Assembly (NCBI GenBank): GCA_001510575.1
Contig: LNGK01000011.1
Location: forward strand, 248,001-312,000
Length of the DNA: 64,000 nucleotides
Direction of reading: 5' to 3'
Source: Knoxdaviesia capensis
Lineage: Eukaryota > Ascomycota > Sordariomycetes > Microascales > Gondwanamycetaceae
Shown here in pieces: positions 47,517 through 59,216 of this stretch. The translations under genes were made by a program, and so were the position numbers. The stretch's first letter is position 1; each line of letters begins with the position of its first letter. The notes under the pieces were generated by a model that saw only the letters and a list, made by a program, of their open reading frames with translations, ran no database searches and had not been told where the DNA came from.

Positions 47517-50500
47517 CAATTCTTTGGGTGTAAGTGGTGGTGATGGATGATGATGGAAGATGAGTATGAAGAAGGGAAGAAAAGAGAAGGAGAAGAAGAG
47601 GAAGAGAGAAAAAAAGGAAGAAGAAGAAATAGCTAGAGCAGATTACACAGCCAGGGAAGGAGCACCGGCAAGATATAAGAAAAAAAAAGAATAAGAAAAC
47701 TGTTGAGGGAAGGAGCGAGCTTGCGGAAAGCGAGGCCGGACGGGGCAACACAGAGAGAGAGGCAGGAAAGAGCAAGAGAGCTTGGCACAGTGGACGCAGC
47801 ACTGTGTACAAGAGCGCGTCATTGGCTGGTCGTTTGTCATAAGCAAAGGCGTGTGTGTGTATGTGTGTTTTTAAAGTGTGCAGCTTTTTGAAGAGAGAAG
47901 GGTGGCCATTTAGCTTTGCTGGTATTGTGGGTTCGCCCTCTCAGCAGGTGGCCGGTGGCGTTTGGGTTGTCCGGGCCCTGGTTGATTGCCTGAGCTTTTT
48001 TCGATTATTAACGAAAATGGGGGGCAGGACAAGCTCTGATGCGCAAGGAAGAGAAGAAATTGTCATGGACGTCGTTAGTGTGCAATGTACCCCCCCGGCT
48101 ACGGTGGTCTTGTTCCATTCTCCGGTTGCTCCTTCCTCATCACGCTGGCCGCCGCCCTCGGTGTGGTTGCTGCGGTTGGCGGAGTGCGTGCCTTGTGTGT
48201 TAGAACTTTGTGAGGGCTGATTGGCGGGTTGTCGTGAGCAAGTTATTGGAAATCCAAGAAGGAGCTACCGCCGCTTGTTGAGTCAAAGGCGTGTGTGTTC
48301 CTGCCCTGAAGGCGAGCTTGCTTCGATATTTGAATTTTTGCTAGTGCGGGGCAATTTGCAAGTCATTTCCTGCTAGTATATAAAATCCCACGTTGCCTGC
48401 CATTGGTAGTGAACGCTTCAGGCCTTAAGGCAGAGATGCATCATGATGAGCAGGATTATTATACACGGCTACACCTTTCAACTGCGAGGGTTTGGGTTGG
48501 CTGCAGTGCGTGTTTGTGTGTGAGAGAGTGTGATGCGTTGTTGTCAGACCGAGCCGGAAGGGTGTCAGGCCGGGACTTGAGAGAGAGCTTCGGCCAACGG
48601 ATGCTCGCACAGGAGAACGAGCCCAGGCAGGGTTGAGAGGGGCAAAAATGCATCTCCTGTCTCTCCGGACTGGTCGTGTCGGGCCGCCGGTGCTGGCGAT
48701 ACGGCTGCCGCGAGATGCAAACACTGCAAAAGGTCTGGCGTTTGGCAACATGCGGTGGCAGATTTCACGTTGTTGGGCGAAAAACCGCATCCATTGCAAC
48801 GTCCCGGGGGGCGAAACTTCACGAGATGCTGGCGATATATGTCTCAAGCTTCTGGCGAAATGTCTCTCTCTTGTTATCACCAAACGATGCGAGAACGGTT
48901 GCGGACATGCACTCTCGATCCTTCCCAGCCAAGCCGTTTGTTGCTTTCTTGTCCCAGACATCCCGCCGTGGCCGGCCGGAACACCCAGATTCAGAAACAT
49001 CAACAACAGCAACATACAGTACATGCCATGCCCACTTGTTCGCACCCGGCGCTTTCATTGGACGGGCCGGGCGTGCGTCTTTTTTTATTTATTTCTTTCT
49101 CAATATAATGAATATATTTTTATATTTCCCCGTGTCATAAAAATCTCTGTGTGTGTGTGTGTGTGTGTGTCTGCATCATACATATATCAAACGGCCACAA
49201 AGGTGTGTAGGTATGCATATGACGGGGACGCAATGTACGAAATCCGCGGCGGGATCCTCATCAAACGACGGGGGTCAACGAGGGGGAAGAGAAGAACACG
49301 CCAAAAGCAAAACCCGCAGTCGAAGGAATATACTGGAACAGCTTCATGGACTTCCAGGGTGGCCCGACACACTGCGAATGGTGAGTGGGTAATGGGTAGC
49401 GACATATGCAGGATACCTCGAAAAGGGCGATAAAGCTGAATGTCGCGGTGGAGTGAGTGGTGGGCTGCACAAGGTATGGACCCTCCTCTTTCTGTCTTTT
49501 TCCCTTATGTGACGATGTCCGTGGTTGACGGGGGAGGGAGGGTGGGATTCGCTCTTCTCTCTTCTCTCTGGGCTGTGTTGTGGTTCTGGGTCTGGGCAGA
49601 CCCGACCAGACAACGACGGCATTATCAGACGAGGGGCAGAGATCATGCCATCGCCTCGCATCACCAGAGTAATAAGGCCATCGGCATGAGTGCGGTGATG
49701 ATGCTGTTTTTCAGGTCCAATGCATATCTCTCTTATGCTTTGTCTCGCTCTGGAAATTTGTACCGAGAGAACACGTTCCTCGTACCCAGAAGAAAAAAAG
49801 GACCTTCTCCTTTTGTCAAGTATCGTCATTTATGTTGAAGAAGAAAAATTCTCTTGAAGCATTCTGCCTATCTCGTATCAACCCCTCCATTGGAAGCACC
49901 AGGATTTATCGCTCAAAAAAAAAAAGAAAGAAAAAAAAAAAAGCTTGGGCCATGCCATGCCATGCCACCAACAGCTGCGATATGCCCCTCCCCGTTGCTG
50001 TCTTTTGGTGTGTGTGTGTGTGTGTGCGTCTATGTGTGAATCCACTCACTCACATAGGTAGATCACTCGGTTCTATCGCCGGTTCCCTGGCCCTTCTTAT
50101 GTCCCTCACTCCTGGAGCGACAAGGAGTGAGGGGCTTCCATGCCGCCCTGGAGAGTTGAGCCCAGATAGAGATTCCCACTTATATCTGGCAACGGCCTTC
50201 TCGCACTGTGGCTGGACTTTCCGGTCAAGCATGAGGTCCGAAGAGCCTGGATTGTGTCTCACAGACGGAGTCTCGCTTGCCACATCCACAACCCCTGAAC
50301 CAACGAGAGGAGGCTCTGATGGGGCTCTTAGGAGAGAACGTGAAGTGCAGTCGGTGCAAGCACTGACGTCTCCGTCTCCGGAGAAAGTCCACAGAAACAC
50401 GCAGTGGCAGCTTCCGATGCTGAATGCAGTCTGCGTGGTGCGTGGTCGGTGGTGAGAGAAGTCCGGGAGTATCACCCCGCCTGTAACCCTAAGCCAGGAT

Positions 50501-51035
50501 GGTCGTCGAGAGATCTGTGAAAGTCCACACCGAGAAAGAAGGGGATGCGAAAGTCTGGCGGAAACAAGGCGATTCCAGTCAAAAACCTCGCAAATACCCA
50601 AACCAACCATCTGCCACTCCAGCCAACCCCGGAATTCCCTCAAAACTGCTGGCCAAGGCTTCAAAACCACCCCCGCGCCGACGCAATATCCCATATCTGG
50701 CATGCTGACTTTACTACGTGGGGTAAAAAAAGTCTGCGCGGGCTTTTTGAACAGGTCGGCGGTGTTTTGGGGGGGGGGTTTTTTTATTTATTTATTTATT
50801 ATTATTATTTTTTTTTGTTGCTCTGCTCACCTCCGTTTTGGGGTGCTCCCGGTTGCTCCGTGGACAATCCAGGGCTGTCGGGCTGGTGAAAAAAAAAAAA
50901 AAAAGAAAAGCAATCTCTGGCCGGGCAGCCTGGCGGAGTGGGGTTGGAACCAAATTCGACCATGTCATTCACAGGCAGCGATGGGAGACGGAGGGCTGGG
51001 AAGGGCGTAAACTGATATAAAAGTTATTTCGGTCT
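47517..51035. other. Intergenic region: GAPDH promoter and gene-free sequence
   Basis: The first few hundred bases carry the pyrimidine-rich leader and promoter of GAPDH (minus strand). The rest shows no supported gene. Simple repeats include (GT)n at about 49149-49170 and again near 50011-50028, and A- or T-runs near 49915 and 50770-50900. Confidence 0.5.
49149..49170. repeat. (GT)n microsatellite
   Basis: Uninterrupted GT alternation read directly. Confidence 0.85.
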
Positions 51036-53559
51036 TCAGTTATTGATATATTCAACCTCATCCGTGACGATCCGCCGGATAGACCGCCACTGCACGTTCT
51101 TCGTTCTCAGGAGCCGGATCCGCGGCGGAGTCTCCGCCGGCGTGATTGTCCCCGTCAGCAAATTCGCTAGGACTATTTGCAAGACCAGAGCCATGGCCCG
51201 AGTCAGCCCCAGAGCTCTGAGAGACACCGGCGCCGGCCTCACGGCCAGAAGCACCGGCGGCGGCGGGGCAGGTTGATCAGCGGTGGTGCGGGCTAGGCTG
51301 GACGGGTCGAAGTAGTCGGAAACGACGAATTCCGGCATGGATTCCGCTCCTGCGCGGGGCTCCGGCGCCGATGAGTTGAAAATAATGCGCGGCGCGTGCT
51401 GGGCGCCGACGGGCGCGCTCTGCAGGTCGGCCGGCCGGATGTCCATGATGATGATCTGCGAGGTGTGCGCATCGATGACGGATTCGAGCGGGATGATGCC
51501 GCCGCGGATCAGCGTGCTGCCCTGGATCGGCACGTTGATGGAGAAGCCGGACGACCCGTCGGCACGGCGCCGGAATAACGTGTTGTACGGGGCCCGACAT
51601 CTTCATGACTCTTGAAGTCTCAAATTCGAGCAGGTTGGCGAGGATCTCCTGGCTGTCGACCCCCGTTACCGTGTGCAGCTCGGAGACACTGCGGCACAGC
51701 ACCCGGCCGCGCAGGAACTCGCTCCATGGCCACTCCCGCACTCGTAGGCTTTTGGCCACCAGCACGACAAAACCGGCGATCGCCCACGAGAACACGGCAA
51801 TGTTGAATGGGTCAACGCCCTTGATACGGGTCCCCACGAGGAAACCGCAGAGAAGGCCCCCGATGACTAGGATGGCGGCGACTGAAAAGATCACAAACAC
51901 ATATACAGTGCACAGGACCCGCACTCCGGCTTCCTCGAAGATCCAGCGATCAAAGGGGCTGACTTGGAGTAAGATCTGTTCCGGCCTCCATATCTGAGCC
52001 TCTTCCTTGCTGGCATCGTAAAACGTCCTGGTGTCAGATAGACTTTCCCCACAGATCAGTAACGTTCCGGGCGGCCATGTGGTGCCGGACGATAGAGAGT
52101 ATGCCACCATGCACGGCCGGGCAGCCGAGAAGGAAACCCTGGTATAGATGCTTCTGGAAGAGACAAATTCCTCGACGGCCGACAAGACCCTTGGGTGGGG
52201 GAGCGCCGTGAGGATGATAAGCACCCAGAGTTCCCCCATCGATGATATAAACTGTGTAAATTTGATCGGCGGGTCCCCACGATACTGGGCAGAGATATCC
52301 AGCTTGGCCGGGGCGTCCCGCCGGACGCGGATCGCGTCCCGCATCAACTCCTCCTCAAAGATGCGGGGCTCTTTGAAGACCGACGTGGCAGCAACCAGCA
52401 TCTGCAGCGCCACGTGCGCGAACAACATGACCTCGGACGAGACCTTGCCCTCCTGCACGACGCCGGTGAAGCCGCAGATCATCTTATCGAGCTTGCCAGC
52501 GGGCGAGCAGTACGACACCGACCAGAAGTCGATGCCGTAGATGTCATACTTGCTCGGCCGCAGATTGGCTGGCGTGGCCGTAGGGCTGAGAATCGTCTCA
52601 CGCAGGATGGCGAATACCGCGGCCTGGTCGCGCCACCACGCCTGTTCCGCCGTTCGCGGGGACTCGAGGCGTGCGGTGTTGGCGCTGCGGTCCTTGAACT
52701 CGCTCTTGCCGACGAACTCTTCCGCATGGCCGATGTATGTGTCCACGGCCGGCTCACCCTGGCGGTGCAGGAACTTCATTTTGGCCGCCAGGGGAACCAG
52801 GTGCGAGACCACGGAGTCGATAAACAACGTCTTCTTAGATACGGCCGACGTGCCCAGCATGATCAGCGTGGCCGCAGTAACGAGGTCAACCAGCGCCTCG
52901 AACTGCTCGGTGGTGATACCGGTCACTACCGAGCCGTTGCGGCTCTTCACCTCCTCCCTGCGTCTCTTCACCTCCTCCTTGAAGGTATCCTGGGCCTTGG
53001 AGAACTTTGCGGCCCAGTCGGGCTTCGGCTTCGCCCCGTTGCCCTGCACGAATGCCATGTCAAAGTCCCCGGCGCAGATCGTGATCAGGTCGGACAGCTG
53101 CCTGAGCACCGGGGCAATGGTATCCGGATTGGCCAGGGACGGGTCCGTGGGGAAGAGGTTTTGCGGCAACGCCAGCGCATTGTTCGGCTCTTCCAGCACC
53201 ATTTGGAGCCGTTCTAGCTCGGGGTTCCAGAGTTCAGCGTGATTTGGAGCGGGAGGCCCATACTGCCTGCAGTTGTAGAGGCTGGCGAGATCGAGGTGGA
53301 CGGGCTTGAGCAGGCCGTCAAGTTCCTGGTCTATCTTCGTGCCGTAGACTTTTTTTTTCACCTCCGACCAATCGGCCTCGATTTTCTTTAGTCGTAGACG
53401 CGCTAAAGCGGCATTTCTCGGGTGTGGGGCCGCGCCTCCCGCTCCTTCATTGGCGGTTTCCGGCCCCACAGCGCCGCTTCCCGAGGCTACCGCGCCAGTT
53501 CCGGGTTCTGGGATTTCCTGATTTATTGTATGGTACATAGGTAGATCTGTTCTACCCAT
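51036..53559 (-). pseudogene. Large uncharacterised membrane protein, family copy A, with a one-base frameshift
   Basis: No known family recognised. ATG at 53559 (MGRTDLPMYHTINQEIPEPG) opens about 656 codons with an N-terminal disordered Gly/Ala/Pro segment, then a long soluble, mostly helical region. Two membrane segments follow (about residues 532-560, VYVFVIFSVAAILVIGGLLCGFL, and 577-600, FNIAVFSWAIAGFVVLVAK), and the conserved block EWPWSEFLRGRVLCRSVSEL. At about 51588-51592 an extra base shifts the frame. The neighbouring frame continues the homology with copy B (FSINVP, GGIIPLES, IIIMDIR, VVSDY) for about 185 more residues to the stop at 51036. Copy A also has a C-terminal extension absent in copy B, with a further hydrophobic stretch (AMALVLQIVLANLL). 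A sequencing error could explain the shift; otherwise this is a recent pseudogene. Confidence 0.72.
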
Positions 53560-55605
53560 CGTGAAGTAAAGTATATGTAAATATAGACAGATATCTATAC
53601 AAAGGTGATAATATAGGTGCGAGTGTCAGTGGTGGGTGTCTGGGGTTTAGAGAACCCGGAAAGTTAAGATGGGGAACCCAATATGAGTTGCGGTATGATC
53701 TGAGAGCAGAGTGTGCCCGTTATATGGTAGAACATCTCCTTGTCCCTTCATTTCTCCTCATTTCCCCTCATTTCCTAAACCCGCGGTTGTCTAGCCCTGC
53801 CTCTCATAGTGGCGATCATGGTGGTTCAGCTGGCGAATACTAACAACAGTTGATGCCATCCAACGGCAAATAAGAAGGAAATTGGCCAGTCAGACATTGA
53901 TCGGGAAACCTATTTCGTGGGAAAGTGCTGTGCATACATGCTAGCTGTATATCATGCCTGCGTCCGGCAATTCCATAGGTTGTCTAGACCTGTGTATTGG
54001 GTTACAGTGGGAAAAGTAACGCCCGCTGGAAAGTGATAATGTGATATACACCGGAAGAGTGCGCGCTGGAAGATAGATATATACGTATATATATATATAT
54101 ATATATGGCTGAAGGATATGGAGAGAGCAGACGTGAAAGAAGAGCAATCATTGCCCGGTCGCGCACTGGTCCAGCTGGTCCAGGATATGCGAAGTCCTCC
54201 AACATGCGTCAAAGCTGAAACTCTGAACAAGAACGTCCTCGTAAGGGTGTTCGGCATTGCCGACATCGAGTACCCTCCCTGCATAATGGACAGCTGGCCA
54301 ACAAACAAGAACAGCCAGCCGCAATGCGCATTGCGAGAGCGCGTACAGTCAGTCAGTTCCACCTCGGAATCACCAGCTCATTTGTTATCCCGTCATCGGT
54401 GCCGGTTCTGTCGTAACTAGGGTTGGTGGAGCAACCCTGGGTAAGCTTTGGCTACATAACATCACCGGATCCAGGGTTTGCCGGCCCGGAGGTTCCCAAC
54501 ACGCGGACTTCCGACCGGGCCCCGTATTTCTTGGGGGGTTCGCCCCCTTCAAGCCGTGACTCACACATTCGCTCACACAACCCATCTGCCGACCACACCG
54601 CACACTTTTTGTTTTGTTTTTCAAATCAGCCTCGCCAGCCTCCGACCGTGAGAGCGTTCCTTAGTTCGCGCCCCCCCACGTCGTTCTCCCCCTCTTTCTC
54701 TCTGTCTCCCTCTGCATTATCAATCCCACGTCCCGGGGGGGCACTATAACTGAAGTGAAGCGAAGGACTGAGGAGAATCAATAAAGAACTTGCTCGCCTG
54801 GCTTGTCACGCCCTGTCGCTCTCCTCTGACGTCGCGAGAGAGGAAAGCCCCGGTTTGCCACCACAGTGCACCGTGTACATGCATCCCCCTCACTTGTGTT
54901 GCGTGGGAGGAAATGAAAAAAAAAAAAAAAAAACAGGGCTGTTGAGTTTATCCGGACACTTTGTTCAACATCAGCCCTGGTTGTCCCTCCTGGCACACTA
55001 ACACGCCTCCCCACTCTGAAGGGCCTCACCGCCGTTGTTGGCCCTACGCAACGATTGCGGTGTATATGCTCGAAGGAGCACTCGATCTTGATTCGCCATT
55101 CTTGAATGAATCGATTATCTTCATCTTGGTTCATTGATCAATACAGCTCAAGTTTCTGCATCGGGGGCTGGCGGCTTGTGTTTCTTACCATTCCCGGGAC
55201 TTTGACAAGGGGTTGCGTGCCATCGGGTTTCTCCAAGATACTGAAAATCCAGACTATCTACCAGACGCCTTCTTGGCCCTGTCAAACCTCGGCCTAGCAA
55301 GTAGCCATCTCCAATTTGATTCCTCCAGTGCAGTCAAGAAAAAGGTCCAAATATCATCATTCTCTCTCACACTGGGGACAATCTGGCCACACCACAACGA
55401 TTTACACTGGAAAGAATGCAACGTAATTCACTCCGCATACAGCGCCTGTGACAGCATCGGCGAGCCCGGAACCTCATCGGCTAGGATGGGACTATCAGCC
55501 CAGCTCGGGAACGGCTGTGCACACACGTTAGTTGAAATAGCCTGTCCAGCATCACTAGTCTAGAGACATCACCGGAGTTGCGAGGCTCAGGAACTACAAG
55601 ACGAC
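53560..55605. other. Intergenic region between copy A and the TPR relic
   Basis: About 2 kb without a recognisable gene; includes the copy A promoter side, a (TA)n run at 54085-54106, and a T/C-rich stretch around 54600-54720. An open frame of 100 codons at 54118-54420 shows no domain. Confidence 0.5.
54085..54106. repeat. (TA)n microsatellite
   Basis: Alternating TA run read directly. Confidence 0.85.
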
Positions 55606-56620
55606 ATGGTAGCTATGGCCACCAGTTCGCTTGGGGCGGGACATCTATGCACGATACAGGCCACAACTACCCGTGTGAAGATGTATGAGGATCGGGGTCT
55701 ATGGGATGAAGCTGAACGGCTGGGTGTACAGGTCGTACAAACTTGTGAATCTCACCTCAAAGACCATCCCGATATACAGGATGACATGTTGCCTCTAGCA
55801 TGTGTATATCGGGGCCGGGACCGGCCAGAAAAGGCTGAAGAACAAGAGGTCCAGGTGATAGAAGCTCGCAAGGCTACCCTTGGGGCTGGCCACCCCGAAC
55901 ATTGAAGGCCATGGTTGACCTGGCACTTGTGTATGAGGGCCAGAAAAGATGGCCCGAGGCGGAAAGGATCATTGTCCAGGTAGTAGAAGCTCTCAACACT
56001 ACATCTGGACCCGGCAATTCCGAAACCTTGAAAGCCATGACATTCATGGCGACGACATACGGCAACCAAGGCCCCAGTGGGCCGAGGGGGAGAGGATAGA
56101 GACACAGGTCGTTGAGCGTTACAGGGCCAACCTAGGAGCCGACCACCTAGAAACTATGACGAGGACGTCGTGCCTCGCCGCCCTAATCTAGGGCCAGGGC
56201 CGACTGGAAGAAGCAAGATGGGCACCCTGGAGTCGATGCTGCGAGTGCTGGGCCGATTCTGGGAGGCTGAGGAGATAGTTTTGCATGTTTTCAACCCTGA
56301 TACGGCTACCCTTGGAGCCGACCACCCGGATACAGTAGCCAGTATGACCGATGTGGCTACTATTTGGTATAATACCGCGGCGAGAGAAGGACACGATGCA
56401 CCTCATGCAGGCCTCCGCCGGCCTTCATCGAAGTGTGTTCGGTGCCGACCACCCGCTTACCCAAACGGCGATCGTATACGTGACTGAACTGGAAATCGAC
56501 ATGGAAAGACGAAGGGAGCGTGATGCCAGGAGGGAAGCAGTGGAAGATTCACGAGGCGTTTCTATATTTGCTATTGCTAAAGTTCTCCATACGTTTACTA
56601 GTCTTAGTGTTTTCTAGTTA
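55606..56620 (+). pseudogene. Decayed tetratricopeptide-repeat (kinesin-light-chain-type TPR) gene
   Basis: Successive plus-strand frames carry recognisable ~42-residue TPR units: YEDRGLWDEAERLGVQVVQT, VYRGRDRPEKAEEQEVQVIEARKATLGAGHPEH, LVYEGQKRWPEAERIIVQVVEA, YRANLGADHLETM and FGADHPLTQ. The 'LGADHP-T' linker is typical of TPR arrays at the C-terminus of fungal NB-ARC/NACHT receptors. Frame changes near 55903 and 56080 and stops near 56188 and 56265 break it. No nucleotide-binding domain is visible upstream, so it is a fragment of such a receptor or of a free TPR protein. Confidence 0.78.
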
Positions 56621-56750
56621 GGACGGTTAGAACATCGGAACTGCTTACGCCCAATTCAACGTATAGAATAATCTTCCTTATTCAGGGTCATGTTAGAAAG
56701 AAATAATAAGTATATACTTAGTTTTCTGGCGGTCAAGAATAACAACCCCC

Positions 56751-56774
56751 CCCCCCAACCCCCCAACCCCCCAA
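56751..56774. repeat. CCCCCCAA x3 short tandem repeat
   Basis: Three exact 8-base units downstream of the copy B stop codon, preceded by a further C-run. Confidence 0.85.
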
Positions 56775-56807
56775 CGAACCTAAAGCTATCGTGACCATGG
56801 TGCTATT

Positions 56808-59216
56808 TCATGTATATAAATGATTCGGAGACATGAACCCGAGAATGCCTAGGGACTCGACAAACTGCGCCCTCATCAGCCGGATTCCTGAATCTTCGAA
56901 ATATGGGACGTAATCAGATACAACGAGGTCGGGACTAGAACCGTTTTGCCCATTGACCTGCCGGCCCGGTGTCGCAACAATCACCCGAGGTGGCAGCGGG
57001 GAGTTTGTGTCAGGGTTCCCTCCTCCGGCCGCGAACACCGGCCCGGTCAGCCGGAGGTCCATGATGATGGCCTGGAACCTGCCACGCTCGCTTTCCAACC
57101 GAAGTGGGATCAGGCCTCCCCAGGCCATGGTCGCGAATTTGATGGGCACGTTGATCGAGAAGCCCGGCTCTCCCCTCTCGGCGCGGCTTCTAAACGGCGC
57201 ACTATAAGGCCCCGATGCAATAAATACCCGTGAACTCTCGAACCGCAGAAGGTCGGCGATGACGTTTTGGGGATCGTCTCCGGTCATAAGGCAGAGCTCG
57301 GAGACGCTGCGGCATAGGACCTGGCCGCGGAGGAAATCGCTCCAGGGCCATTCTTTGACACGGACACTCTTCGCGACCAGGACGATAAATGCTGCGACAA
57401 CCCACGTAAAGGTGGCAATATTGAACGGATCCACACCCGGAACCCGTGTTCCGACCGCAAACGCGCAGGCCAAACCGCCAGCCACTAGAATAGCAGCGAG
57501 AGAGAGGACAATCGAGACGTACTTCGGACACGGAACCCTAATGCCGGTCCCCTCAAACGCCCACTTCTCCACATTGAGTTTCGGCGTCAGCATTCCAGAC
57601 TCGGGGGAAGATCGGTCGCTTAAGAGCCACACGGTTCGCAATTTGACACCCGAAAACACAAAAGCCTCAGCTAGTGACAACCAGAACTGAGAGATTTCAT
57701 GTCTCAGTGTGTCCACGTAATTTCGTGTGGGGCCGTGATTGGCATGGGTTGATCCCAACTGGAGTTCAACGAAATATAAGCTCAGTGACCTTCCAAAGCT
57801 GGCCGGTTTCTGACCAACTAATCTAGGGGTTTGCAGCCAGAGAGCTTCAAAGGGCAAGAGGAGATTCGGCCGGGTAAACGAAATGATGATCATTGTAATC
57901 CACAGATCCATCATTGAGTGTATCTCTTTAACAAACCGGCCACGTAATCCCCCGGCGTGATGGAAAGACACGGATAGTGATTTCATGACTATCTGCTGAT
58001 TCGACACATCATTCAAATCTAAACCATAATACACCGCGGGATCACAGGACCTATCAAGCGCCACCACAAGCATGGCCAGCAATATTCTCTCACGATAGAA
58101 AAGGATGCCGGACCGGTCATTTTGGACCTTGCCGGTGAAATCTAATACCACTTTGCGATCGCGCTCGCGTATGAGAAATAACCCCCAGAAGTCACAATTC
58201 GGCTGTTCCGTAACGGAGAGCGGGATTCCGGCCCGCGTCAAAGCTAAGCTCAGGATGAGTTCTCTCAGACTGCCATACACGGTTGTGTGGGTCAGCCACG
58301 ATATCTCGCGCGGATCTTCCTTTAACGACATATCGACCCTGTCCTTAAAGAACTGGAGCGGACGCGATGTCATGAAGGCCTCGGCTCTCCGGATATACGT
58401 CTGGGCACAGCTTCTCCAGTTCCGATGGATCAACTTGAGCTTGACTGAAAACGGGACTATGGTGGAGAGAGCTACGTTTCTCACAATGCGGTCAAACTTT
58501 GCAACCCTCAGTAGCTCGATCATCAGTAAAACGGCAGCAGACACGACAAAGTCGAGAATACCTTCAAATAGATGGTTATCCGTGACAAGGTCATTATCTA
58601 GAGGAGCAGCTTCGAGTTCTCTCCTCAGCGTGCCAACGCCGTCACTGAAGCGTTGTGCGCAGTCTTCCGTTGAGCCGGACTGTGTCTTCTCCACAAAGGC
58701 CATTTCAAAATCCCCGTCGCAGATAATGAGAATGGATCTCAGGTAGTTGAGCACCACGGGAATCGCGTCTATTTGCCGTTGATATAGAGGCTGTCGGGCG
58801 AGGTCTCCGAAAATTGAAAATGCCCGTTCGGGGTTCCTCAAGATGACATCGAGCCTTTCCATCTCGCCATCCCACGATGTCCGTTGATCTTCGTAGGAAA
58901 CGCCATATGCACTGCAATTGAAGATACTGGGGAAAATGGGTCGAGAAGTCTGCTGTGTTCTATGAGGGTTTTGGCTGGCTTCGGTAACGTCGCAAATACC
59001 AGTCCGTACTTGATGCCAATCAACCAAAACTGACGGTAAGGCCAGATCATCGGTGAACCTGCGGCTAGGGAGGGTGTCTGTTGGCTGATAACCTGAAGAG
59101 GAAGGTTCGGGAGCCGGACTTTGGGGACTCGGTGACCGGTGTGTAGGCTGGGGAGAGGCCGACGAGGGGTTTGTCATGGCGCCAAGAGGAATCATGTTTT
59201 CATCCATGCTGCACAC
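56808..59216 (-). CDS. Large uncharacterised membrane protein, family copy B
   Basis: Single exon, 802 residues, intact. The N-terminus is disordered (SSASPQPTHRSPSPQSPAPEP). A long soluble region follows with a few hydrophobic helices (for example FEGILDFVVSAAVLLMIELL and LWITMIIISF). Two membrane segments lie near residues 563-590 (IVLSLAAILVAGGLACAFAVGTR) and 594-616 (FNIATFTWVVAAFIVLVAK), then EWPWSDFLRGQVLCRSVSEL, followed by a ~170-residue C-terminal domain (FSINVPIKF, GGLIPLRLES, IIMDLRL, LVVSDY). It has the same layout as copy A, about 3 kb away on the same strand; the stretch around the second helix is highly similar and the N-terminal half much less so. No enzyme motif or known domain recognised. 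A membrane-bound protein of an expanded fungal family is the most I can say. Confidence 0.8.
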   Translation of the reverse strand: MCSMDENMIPLGAMTNPSSASPQPTHRSPSPQSPAPEPSSSGYQPTDTLPSRRFTDDLALPSVLVDWHQVRTGICDVTEASQNPHRTQQTSRPIFPSIFNCSAYGVSYEDQRTSWDGEMERLDVILRNPERAFSIFGDLARQPLYQRQIDAIPVVLNYLRSILIICDGDFEMAFVEKTQSGSTEDCAQRFSDGVGTLRRELEAAPLDNDLVTDNHLFEGILDFVVSAAVLLMIELLRVAKFDRIVRNVALSTIVPFSVKLKLIHRNWRSCAQTYIRRAEAFMTSRPLQFFKDRVDMSLKEDPREISWLTHTTVYGSLRELILSLALTRAGIPLSVTEQPNCDFWGLFLIRERDRKVVLDFTGKVQNDRSGILFYRERILLAMLVVALDRSCDPAVYYGLDLNDVSNQQIVMKSLSVSFHHAGGLRGRFVKEIHSMMDLWITMIIISFTRPNLLLPFEALWLQTPRLVGQKPASFGRSLSLYFVELQLGSTHANHGPTRNYVDTLRHEISQFWLSLAEAFVFSGVKLRTVWLLSDRSSPESGMLTPKLNVEKWAFEGTGIRVPCPKYVSIVLSLAAILVAGGLACAFAVGTRVPGVDPFNIATFTWVVAAFIVLVAKSVRVKEWPWSDFLRGQVLCRSVSELCLMTGDDPQNVIADLLRFESSRVFIASGPYSAPFRSRAERGEPGFSINVPIKFATMAWGGLIPLRLESERGRFQAIIMDLRLTGPVFAAGGGNPDTNSPLPPRVIVATPGRQVNGQNGSSPDLVVSDYVPYFEDSGIRLMRAQFVESLGILGFMSPNHLYT

